Positions 16,464 through 22,663 of a DNA stretch of 22,663 bases are shown here, in pieces (positions within the stretch are counted from its first letter, which is position 1; each line of letters begins with the position of its first letter). The notes beneath the pieces are model-generated. The model was not told where the DNA came from and searched no databases. It worked only from the letters and a program-made list of their open reading frames with translations. Where the stretch lies: positions 1 through 22,663 of the forward strand of contig CABUCP010000005.1 of assembly GCA_902490055.1 (NCBI GenBank), written 5' to 3'. A program made the position numbers and the translations under genes. This stretch comes from an uncultured Klebsiella sp. GTDB taxonomy: Bacteria > Pseudomonadota > Gammaproteobacteria > Enterobacterales > Enterobacteriaceae.

Positions 16464-17084
16464 GTGGAAACTTTCAACAACGAAAACGATCAGGTCGACG
16501 CCCTTAAACGTTTCTTTGCCGAGAACGGTAAAGCGTTGGCCGTCGGGGTGATTTTAGGGATCGGCGCCCTGGTTGGCTGGCGCTACTGGACCTCCCATCA
16601 GCTGGATACGGCCCGGGATTCCTCTTTGGCCTACGAGAATGCGATTTCCGCGCTCAAATCGGACAAGCCTGAAGCGCTGAGCGCGGCGGAGAAATTCGCC
16701 GCCGACAGCAAAACCACCTACGGCGCATTCGCCTCCCTGGAGCTGGCGCAGCGTCTGGTCGACAAAAACGACCTGCAGGGCGCTGAGAAGCAGCTGCAAC
16801 AAGGGCTGGCTGCCGCTTCCGACGATAACCTGAAATCGGTTATCAACATGCGTCTGGCGCGCGTACAGCTGCAGCTTAAGCAGCCGGATGCGGCGCTGAA
16901 AACCCTGGAAGGCATTAAAGGCGAAGGCTGGACCGCTATCGTCGCCGATTTGCGCGGTGAAATTCTGCTGAGCAAAGGCGATAAGCAGGGCGCCCGCGCG
17001 GCCTGGGAAGCAGGCGCGAAAAGCGATGCATCGCCAGCGCTCAGCGAAATGATGCGTATGAAAATAAATAATTTGTCCATCTGA
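16464..17084 (+). CDS. yfgM: YfgM, SecYEG-associated periplasmic chaperone-network protein (ancillary SecYEG translocon subunit)
   Basis: A bitopic inner-membrane protein. In E. coli it associates with SecYEG and the chaperone PpiD and helps substrates emerging into the periplasm; it has also been tied to RcsB control. The GTG start at 16464 gives 206 residues, equal to E. coli YfgM, and is preceded by the excellent ribosome binding site AGGAGAAGG. A short acidic cytoplasmic tail is followed by one transmembrane helix at about residues 23-42 (ALAVGVILGIGALVGWRYW). The rest is a periplasmic TPR-like helical domain (tetratricopeptide_2_2 family) ending in MKINNLSI. The upstream in-frame ATG lies inside hisS and is rejected. 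bamB begins ten bases after its stop. Confidence 0.95.
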   Translation: METFNNENDQVDALKRFFAENGKALAVGVILGIGALVGWRYWTSHQLDTARDSSLAYENAISALKSDKPEALSAAEKFAADSKTTYGAFASLELAQRLVDKNDLQGAEKQLQQGLAAASDDNLKSVINMRLARVQLQLKQPDAALKTLEGIKGEGWTAIVADLRGEILLSKGDKQGARAAWEAGAKSDASPALSEMMRMKINNLSI

Positions 17085-17094
17085 GAGGGACTCG

Positions 17095-18273
17095 ATGCAA
17101 TTGCGTAAATTACTTTTGCCAGGGCTGCTTTCCGTTACCTTACTGAGCGGTTGCTCGCTGTTTAATAGCGAAGAAGATGTGGTGAAAATGTCGCCGCTGC
17201 CGACGGTGGAAAACCAGTTTACGCCGTCCACGTCCTGGAGCACTTCAGTTGGCGATGGTATCGGTGATTTCTATTCCAACCTGCACCCGGCTTTTGCCGA
17301 CGGCGTAGTCTATGCGGCTGACCGTAAAGGCACCGTAAAAGCGCTGCACGCTGAAGACGGTAAAGAAGTCTGGTCGGTGAACCTGGCGGAAAAAGACGGC
17401 TGGTTCTCGCGCGCGCCGGCGCTGCTCTCCGGCGGCCTGACCGTTTCCGGCGGCCACGTGTATATCGGCACCGAAAAAGCGCAGCTGTTCGCGCTCAACT
17501 CCAGCGATGGTACCGTCGCCTGGCAGAGCCGCGTAGCGGGTGAAGCCATTTCTCGTCCGGTCGTCAGCGACGGCATGGTGCTGGTGCATACCAGCAATGG
17601 CCAGCTGCAGGCGCTGAACGAAACCGACGGCGCGGTGAAATGGACCGTGAACCTGGATATGCCGGCGCTCTCCCTGCGCGGGGAGTCCGCTCCGGCGACC
17701 GCCTATGGCGCGGCAATTGTCGGCGGCGATAACGGCCGCGTCAGCGCCGTGCTGATGCAGCAGGGGCAGATGATTTGGCAGCAGCGTATTTCTACGGCGA
17801 CCGGTCCGACCGAAATCGACCGTCTGAACGACGTTGATACCACGCCGGTTATCGTTAATGGCGTGGTTTACACGCTGGCCTATAATGGCAACCTGACCGC
17901 GCTGGATCTGCGCAGCGGCCAGATTATCTGGAAACGCGAGCTGGGTTCAGTGAACGATTTCATCGTTGACGGCAACCGCATCTATCTGGTCGATCAGAAT
18001 GACCGCCTGCTGGCGTTGACCACTGATGGCGGCGTGACGCTGTGGACCCAAAGCGATCTGCTGCACCGCCTGTTGACCTCTCCGGCGCTGTATAATGGCA
18101 GCCTGGTGGTGGGCGATAGCGAAGGTTACATGCACTGGATTAACCCGGAAGACGGTCACTTCGTGGCCCAGCAGAAAGTCGATAGTTCCGGTTTCCTGAC
18201 CGATCCGGTGATCGCCGATGGCCGCCTGCTTATTCAGGCCAAAGACGGTACGCTATATTCGATCACGCGTTAA
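17095..18273 (+). CDS. bamB: Outer membrane protein assembly factor BamB (lipoprotein)
   Basis: A lipoprotein subunit of the BAM complex, which inserts beta-barrel proteins into the outer membrane; it contacts the POTRA domains of BamA. The 392-residue protein has the same length as E. coli BamB. It begins with a lipoprotein signal peptide whose lipobox LLSGC gives Cys20 as the acylated residue. The +2 residue is Ser, consistent with Lol-dependent transfer to the outer membrane. The rest is an eight-bladed PQQ-like beta-propeller, seen as repeated motifs of the type ALNxxDGxxxW. An AGAGGG ribosome binding site lies upstream of the ATG. It closes the hisS-yfgM-bamB operon and is followed by an intrinsic terminator. 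Confidence 0.98.
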   Translation: MQLRKLLLPGLLSVTLLSGCSLFNSEEDVVKMSPLPTVENQFTPSTSWSTSVGDGIGDFYSNLHPAFADGVVYAADRKGTVKALHAEDGKEVWSVNLAEKDGWFSRAPALLSGGLTVSGGHVYIGTEKAQLFALNSSDGTVAWQSRVAGEAISRPVVSDGMVLVHTSNGQLQALNETDGAVKWTVNLDMPALSLRGESAPATAYGAAIVGGDNGRVSAVLMQQGQMIWQQRISTATGPTEIDRLNDVDTTPVIVNGVVYTLAYNGNLTALDLRSGQIIWKRELGSVNDFIVDGNRIYLVDQNDRLLALTTDGGVTLWTQSDLLHRLLTSPALYNGSLVVGDSEGYMHWINPEDGHFVAQQKVDSSGFLTDPVIADGRLLIQAKDGTLYSITR

Positions 18274-18298
18274 CTCGCACGGTAGTATTGCTCTAATA

Positions 18299-18336
18299 AA
18301 CGGCTCCTGGCAGACAGGGGCCGTTTTGACTTTTTT
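18299..18336 (+). terminator. Intrinsic terminator after bamB
   Basis: AACGGCTCCTG (18299-18309) pairs with CAGGGGCCGTT (18315-18325), with one G-U pair and the five-base loop GCAGA. It is followed by TTTTGACTTTTTT. It separates the bamB transcript from der. Confidence 0.88.
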
Positions 18337-18387
18337 AAAAACCTCGTGAAAACGACGTTGTATTGCAATTTGTATGAGGCATTTAAC

Positions 18388-19866
18388 ATGATACCTGTGG
18401 TCGCGCTTGTCGGGCGCCCTAACGTTGGAAAATCCACGCTCTTCAACCGCTTAACGCGCACTCGTGACGCGTTGGTCGCGGATTTCCCGGGGCTGACTCG
18501 TGACCGTAAGTACGGTCGTGCTGAAGTGGAAGGCCGCGAATTCATCTGTATCGATACCGGCGGTATCGATGGTACGGAAGAAGGCGTGGAAACCCGGATG
18601 GCGGAACAGTCGCTGTTGGCAATTGAAGAGGCTGATGTCGTTCTGTTTATGGTTGATGCGCGCGCCGGGCTGATGCCGGCGGACTCGGCGATCGCCAAGC
18701 ATCTGCGTTCTCGTGAAAAACCGACTTTCCTGGTGGCAAACAAAACCGACGGCATTGATGTCGATCAGGCGATGGCTGACTTCTGGTCGCTGGGCCTGGG
18801 CGATATCTATCCGATCGCCGCATCACACGGTCGCGGTGTGACCAGCCTGCTGGAACACGTGCTGCTGCCGTGGGTGGATGAAGTCAATCCGCAGGAAGAA
18901 GTCGATGAAGACGCCGCCTACTGGGCGCAGTTTGAAGCCGAGCAAAATGGCGAAGAGGTTGAAGAGCCGGAAGACGACTTTAACCCGCAGGACCTGCCGA
19001 TTAAGCTGGCGATTGTCGGCCGTCCGAACGTCGGTAAGTCAACGCTGACTAACCGCATTCTCGGCGAAGACCGCGTGGTGGTCTACGATATGCCGGGGAC
19101 CACTCGCGACAGCATCTACATTCCGATGCAGCGCGATGAGCGTGAATACGTGCTCATCGATACCGCGGGCGTGCGTAAGCGCGGCAAAATCACCGACGTA
19201 GTGGAGAAGTTTTCGGTTATCAAGACGCTGCAAGCGATTGAAGACGCCAACGTCGTGATGCTGGTTATCGATGCGCGTGAAGGCATCTCCGATCAGGATC
19301 TGTCGCTGCTGGGCTTTATCCTCAACAGCGGTCGCTCGTTGGTCATCGTGGTCAACAAGTGGGATGGCCTTAGCCAGGAAGTGAGAGAGCAGGTGAAAGA
19401 AACCCTTGATTTCCGCCTGGGCTTCATCGACTTCGCCCGCGTGCACTTTATCTCCGCCCTGCATGGCAGCGGCGTGGGTAACCTGTTTGAATCCGTTCGC
19501 GAAGCTTACGACAGCGCCACCCGTCGCGTGGGTACCGCCATGCTGACCCGCATTATGACCATGGCGGCAGAAGATCATCAGCCGCCGCTGGTGCGCGGTC
19601 GTCGCGTGAAGCTGAAGTATGCGCACGCCGGTGGTTATAACCCGCCGATTGTGGTGATTCACGGCAACCAGGTGAAAGATCTGCCGGATTCCTACAAGCG
19701 TTACCTGATGAACTACTTCCGTAAATCGCTGGATGTTATGGGCACGCCGATCCGCATTCAGTTTAAGGAAGGGGAAAACCCGTTTGCTAATAAACGCAAT
19801 ACCCTGACGCCGAACCAGATGCGTAAGCGTAAGCGTTTGATTAAACATATCAAGAAAAGCAAATAA
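18388..19866 (+). CDS. der: Ribosome-assembly GTPase Der (EngA), two tandem GTPase domains
   Basis: An essential GTPase needed for late maturation of the 50S ribosomal subunit. I use the ATG at 18388 (492 residues; E. coli Der 490), because the conserved protein opens with M(V/I)[14 protein letters not shown] and a GAGG sequence lies about ten bases upstream. An in-frame ATG at 18346 would add 14 non-conserved residues. GTPase domain 1 has its P-loop at residues 9-16 and NKTD at 118-121. An acidic linker (about 165-200) separates it from domain 2, with its P-loop at 211-218 and NKWD at 323-326. The C-terminal KH-like domain and a basic tail ending KHIKKSK follow. A strong terminator lies just after the stop. 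Confidence 0.98.
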   Translation: MIPVVALVGRPNVGKSTLFNRLTRTRDALVADFPGLTRDRKYGRAEVEGREFICIDTGGIDGTEEGVETRMAEQSLLAIEEADVVLFMVDARAGLMPADSAIAKHLRSREKPTFLVANKTDGIDVDQAMADFWSLGLGDIYPIAASHGRGVTSLLEHVLLPWVDEVNPQEEVDEDAAYWAQFEAEQNGEEVEEPEDDFNPQDLPIKLAIVGRPNVGKSTLTNRILGEDRVVVYDMPGTTRDSIYIPMQRDEREYVLIDTAGVRKRGKITDVVEKFSVIKTLQAIEDANVVMLVIDAREGISDQDLSLLGFILNSGRSLVIVVNKWDGLSQEVREQVKETLDFRLGFIDFARVHFISALHGSGVGNLFESVREAYDSATRRVGTAMLTRIMTMAAEDHQPPLVRGRRVKLKYAHAGGYNPPIVVIHGNQVKDLPDSYKRYLMNYFRKSLDVMGTPIRIQFKEGENPFANKRNTLTPNQMRKRKRLIKHIKKSK

Positions 19867-19870
19867 TCGA

Positions 19871-19894
19871 AAACCCGCCATTGGCGGGTTTTTT
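19871..19894. terminator. Intrinsic terminator after der
   Basis: AAACCCGCC (19871-19879) and GGCGGGTTT (19883-19891) form a perfect stem around a three-base loop, with TTTTTT overlapping the 3' arm. The A-rich 5' side means it could also work from the other strand. It lies 40 bases before the next gene's start codon. Confidence 0.9.
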
Positions 19895-19933
19895 ATTGAA
19901 ATGATTCTTTGTCACAATGAGGGCGGAAGAATA

Positions 19934-21022
19934 ATGCACATTGGATTTATTGGACTTGGCGCGGTAGTTGAGACTGCGTATCTGCCAGCGCTGCAGCAGA
20001 TGGCGCTGCCGCTGACCTGTAGCGGCTATGACAGTAATCCGGCGCGCAGCTTGCCGGGCATTACCCGGGCGGCAACGCTTTCGGCTCTGCTAGCCGAGCC
20101 GCTGGAGATGCTATTCATTACCACGTCGTCCTTACAGCACCTGCCGATCCTCGAAGCGGCGCTGGCTACTTCGTGCCCGCGTATTGTGGTGGAGAAACCG
20201 ATTGTCGCCAGCCTTGAACAGGTAGCGCGATTGCGCCAGCTGCTGGCAATTCCGGCAAATACGATGCGAGTGCTGGCGCTCGATCACTGGATGGCGCGCG
20301 ACGGCGCCTGCAAGCTGGCGCGGGGCCTGCTGGATGCGCACTGGCAGCCGGAAGGGGACGATTATCAAACGCAGCCGTTGGTGACGTCGTTTACCGATAT
20401 TGTACGAGTTGATGGATTCCTGCAGGAACCGAGCGGCTTCAATGCCGGGGGCGAGCCCATCGCGCTTAATTTCGCAACCGGCGAGCCGGACACCCGGCAA
20501 CTGCGCCACCCGGATGGCGTGATCCTCGATATCGGCACCCACGTGCTGGCGATGCTGCGCGAGACGATACGCTATTGCGGCGGCGAAGATACATTGCGGC
20601 TGTCGCTGTGCGAAGTCAAAGACCGTTTGGGTCACGCCATTGCATACGGCGACAGGCAGACCGCCGAAGGCGAAGCCTATTTGCGGGGCGAAGCCGGCGG
20701 GATCCCGCTGCATATCTGGTTGAACAAATACGCCGGCCCGGCAGGCGGGCAGAAGGGGCTACGGATAACGCTACGCGATGGCCGGGTGATAAATTACGAC
20801 AGACGCGACAACCGTGAGGTGGTTGAATTAATCGATGGCGCAGCTCTTCAGCGCTGGACGCGAACGGGGACGATTTATGAGCATTGTCTCAGCGGCTATA
20901 TTTTAGGTGATGACAGCTTATTTGAACGCGCGCCGGAGGAAATCAGCCGGCTTACCGCGCGGCGAATTAGCGAAGTCGAACTGCTGCTGCAACTTCAGCA
21001 GCAACTACGCGGGCCGCACTGA
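19934..21022 (+). CDS. Gfo/Idh/MocA-family oxidoreductase, substrate unknown
   Basis: A predicted NAD(P)-dependent oxidoreductase of 362 residues. The start at 19934 is preferred over an in-frame ATG at 19901: it gives the usual opening beta strand directly (MHIGFIGLGAV) and has a GGCGGAAG ribosome binding site. The N-terminal Rossmann fold carries GxG at residues 7-9. EKP is at 88-90, the family's cofactor/substrate lysine motif. The C-terminal domain carries the Asp-x3-His pair at Asp199 and His203 in DIGTH. Asp117-His118 lies in LDHWMARD, a segment that recalls the DHYLGKE motif of glucose-6-phosphate dehydrogenase. No signal peptide is seen. In E. coli K-12 yfgJ follows der directly, so this gene is an addition or a loss elsewhere. 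I cannot assign a substrate; a sugar or sugar phosphate is only a guess. It lies immediately after the der terminator, so it needs its own promoter or read-through. Confidence 0.85.
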   Translation: MHIGFIGLGAVVETAYLPALQQMALPLTCSGYDSNPARSLPGITRAATLSALLAEPLEMLFITTSSLQHLPILEAALATSCPRIVVEKPIVASLEQVARLRQLLAIPANTMRVLALDHWMARDGACKLARGLLDAHWQPEGDDYQTQPLVTSFTDIVRVDGFLQEPSGFNAGGEPIALNFATGEPDTRQLRHPDGVILDIGTHVLAMLRETIRYCGGEDTLRLSLCEVKDRLGHAIAYGDRQTAEGEAYLRGEAGGIPLHIWLNKYAGPAGGQKGLRITLRDGRVINYDRRDNREVVELIDGAALQRWTRTGTIYEHCLSGYILGDDSLFERAPEEISRLTARRISEVELLLQLQQQLRGPH

Positions 21023-21069
21023 CCCGCGACGTGATAAGCTTGCGCTATCTATCGCGAGAAGGAGCCATC

Positions 21070-21288
21070 ATGGAACTCAATTGTCCCGTTTGCCACGACC
21101 TGCTGGAAGCGCAGGGCAGCAGCGCGCATTGTGCGCACTGTCAGAAAGATTTTGCTTTAGAGGCGCGCTGCCCGGACTGCCATCAGCCGCTGGAAGTGCT
21201 AAAGGCCTGCGGCGCGGTGGATTACTTCTGCCAGCACGGCCACGGGTTGATTTCGAAAAAGCGCGTCGAGTTTGCGCTGGTGGGATAA
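21070..21288 (+). CDS. yfgJ: YfgJ, small zinc-ribbon protein (DUF1407-type)
   Basis: A 72-residue soluble protein made of zinc-ribbon pairs: CPVC at residues 5-8, CAHC at 21-24 and CPDC at 34-37. Further Cys47, Cys54, His56 and His58 precede the conserved tail GLISKKRVEF. E. coli YfgJ is 71 residues with the same pattern. The start at 21070 follows the very good ribosome binding site AGAAGGAG; a longer frame from 21031 adds 13 non-conserved residues and would lie over the ribosome binding site. Two metal sites can be inferred from the ligands, but the function is not established. It lies 47 bases after the oxidoreductase gene and probably shares its transcript. Its stop is only six bases from the xseA stop on the other strand. 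Confidence 0.9.
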   Translation: MELNCPVCHDLLEAQGSSAHCAHCQKDFALEARCPDCHQPLEVLKACGAVDYFCQHGHGLISKKRVEFALVG

Positions 21289-21294
21289 CGGCGG

Positions 21295-22663
21295 CTACTT
21301 TTTCCTCGCCCGCGCTTTCTTCGCGGGCGTGATGTTTTTCACTTCGCTCTCGACCCAGCCATCTTCCAGCCGGGTGGTCACGACATCGCCAGCCTGCACT
21401 TGTTTGATTTTCTTCAGTACCTTGCCGTCGCCGGCCGAGGTGACGCTATAGCCGCGGGCCAGCGTTGCCAGCGGGCTGACGGCTTCCAGATGAGTAACGG
21501 TATTACCAAAGCGTTCGCGCTGCTCGCTCAGGCGGGCGCGAATGTTTTCCGCCAGCCGATATTCCAGCTGTTGGATACGCGATTGCGCGCGATGGATGCG
21601 CGGCTGCGGATTGTACTGGTTCAAGCGTTGGGCGGCGCGCTGCTGGCGCTGGTCGGCGCGTTTGAGCTGGCTTTCCAGGGCAAAGCGCATCCGCTGGCGC
21701 AGGCGTTCCAGCTCGGTTTGTTGGCGCGCTAAGCGCAGCTGCGGGTGCTGTTGCTGAAGACGGTGGAACAGTTGGCTAAAGCGGCGATGGCGATTGGCGA
21801 GGAAATAGTCCATCGCCATCTCCAGGCGCTGCTGCCCGGACTGCAGCTGGCGCAGAAGCTCCTGCTGGTTACGGCTGACGATCTCCGCCGCTGCGGACGG
21901 CGTCGGCGCGCGCAGATCGGCAACGAAATCGGCGATAGTGACGTCGGTTTCATGGCCGACGGCGCTGACAACCGGGATGCGGCTGGCGAAAATCGCCCGC
22001 GCGACCCGCTCATCGTTAAAGCTCCATAAATCTTCCAGCGAACCGCCGCCGCGCCCAACTATTAGCACGTCGCACTCCTGGCGCTGGTTGGCTAATTCAA
22101 TTGCGCGCACGATTTGCCCCGGCGCATCTTCGCCCTGTACCGCCGTGGGGTAGATAATCACCGGCAGCGATGGATCGCGGCGTTTCAGGACATGCAGAAT
22201 GTCATGCAGCGCGGCGCCGGTTTTAGAGGTGATCACGCCGACGCAGTGCGCGGGGGAGGGGAGACTTTGCTTGTGAAGCTGATCGAATAGTCCCTCTGCC
22301 GTTAGTTGCGCTTTTAGCTGCTCATACTTTTGCTGCAGCAGGCCTTCACCGGCGGGTTGCATACTTTCGACGATAATCTGATAGTCGCCGCGCGGTTCGT
22401 ACAGCGTGATGTTGGCGCGAACCAGCACCTGTTGCCCGTGCTGCGGGCGAAACGTGACGCGGCGGTTGCTGTTGCGGAACATCGCGCAGCGCACCTGAGC
22501 GTTATCGTCTTTTAAGGTGAAGTACCAGTGGCCGGAGGACGGCTGGCTGAAGTTCGAGATCTCGCCGCTTATCCATACCTGGCCCATTTCGCGTTCCAGC
22601 AGTAAACGAACCGTCTGGTTTAGGCGGCTAACCGTAAAAATGGCAGGGGTATGAGATGGCAAC
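21295..22663 (-). CDS. xseA: Exodeoxyribonuclease VII large subunit (5' end clipped by window edge)
   Basis: The catalytic large subunit of ExoVII, which with small XseB subunits degrades single-stranded DNA from both ends into oligonucleotides and acts in repair and recombination. At least 455 residues are visible, read leftward. The N-terminal OB-fold (about residues 1-100) includes [11 protein letters not shown] and GHWYFTLKD. The catalytic domain follows, with [27 protein letters not shown] and [13 protein letters not shown] long Gln/Arg-rich coiled coil covers about 265-385. The C-terminal segment holds LARGYSVT. The first readable codon is TTG for leucine. E. coli XseA begins Met-Leu-Pro-Ser, so the true ATG very probably overlaps the last base here, with two bases outside the window. 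It converges with yfgJ with no terminator between them. Confidence 0.95.
   Translation of the reverse strand, partial: LPSHTPAIFTVSRLNQTVRLLLEREMGQVWISGEISNFSQPSSGHWYFTLKDDNAQVRCAMFRNSNRRVTFRPQHGQQVLVRANITLYEPRGDYQIIVESMQPAGEGLLQQKYEQLKAQLTAEGLFDQLHKQSLPSPAHCVGVITSKTGAALHDILHVLKRRDPSLPVIIYPTAVQGEDAPGQIVRAIELANQRQECDVLIVGRGGGSLEDLWSFNDERVARAIFASRIPVVSAVGHETDVTIADFVADLRAPTPSAAAEIVSRNQQELLRQLQSGQQRLEMAMDYFLANRHRRFSQLFHRLQQQHPQLRLARQQTELERLRQRMRFALESQLKRADQRQQRAAQRLNQYNPQPRIHRAQSRIQQLEYRLAENIRARLSEQRERFGNTVTHLEAVSPLATLARGYSVTSAGDGKVLKKIKQVQAGDVVTTRLEDGWVESEVKNITPAKKARARKK

Noticed and set aside
18346..18387. N-terminal extension of Der by 14 residues from an upstream ATG.
   Set aside because: The added residues are not conserved, and the downstream ATG at 18388 has its own GAGG ribosome binding site and matches the family start.

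Overview
This window is a stretch of conserved chromosome from a member of the Enterobacteriaceae. Predicted proteins match the E. coli K-12 homologues, as I remember them, along their full length. Gene order follows the E. coli block pepB-sseB-sseA-yfhM-pbpC-ndk-rlmN-rodZ-ispG-hisS-yfgM-bamB-der-yfgJ-xseA. The protein differences, the GC-rich third codon positions and the form of the intergenic repeats point to the Klebsiella/Raoultella/Enterobacter side of the family rather than Escherichia. I cannot name the species from sequence alone.

Layout: positions 1-2178 hold the end of the isc-linked region (aminopeptidase B, then SseB). A REP-type repeat lies on each side of sseB. sseA (3-mercaptopyruvate sulfurtransferase) is convergent with sseB and divergent from yfhM. 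Positions 3276-10544 are the envelope-defence pair: a giant bacterial alpha-2-macroglobulin lipoprotein (yfhM) and, with no intervening base, penicillin-binding protein 1C (pbpC). ndk follows as a separately promoted gene. It is followed by a 353-bp gene-free stretch with an ERIC repeat, several hairpins and a strong intrinsic terminator, and then rlmN (rRNA/tRNA methyltransferase). Next come rodZ and ispG (cell shape; isoprenoid synthesis), then hisS-yfgM-bamB (histidyl-tRNA synthetase, periplasmic chaperone partner, outer-membrane assembly lipoprotein), closed by a terminator. der (ribosome-assembly GTPase) has its own terminator. After it comes a Gfo/Idh/MocA-type oxidoreductase, which I do not know from this position in E. 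coli. The small zinc-ribbon gene yfgJ and convergent xseA finish the window; the first two bases of xseA lie beyond the right edge.

Functionally the region is a housekeeping cluster rather than an accessory island: sulfur and peptide metabolism, periplasmic defence and wall repair, nucleotide balance, translation fidelity, envelope assembly and DNA repair. I found no phage, IS, CRISPR, tRNA or rRNA gene. I found no convincing new defence or mobile system. The items most worth a second look are the oxidoreductase between der and yfgJ, and the structured ndk-rlmN intergenic region. Long antisense open frames are common here because of base composition and were left out.
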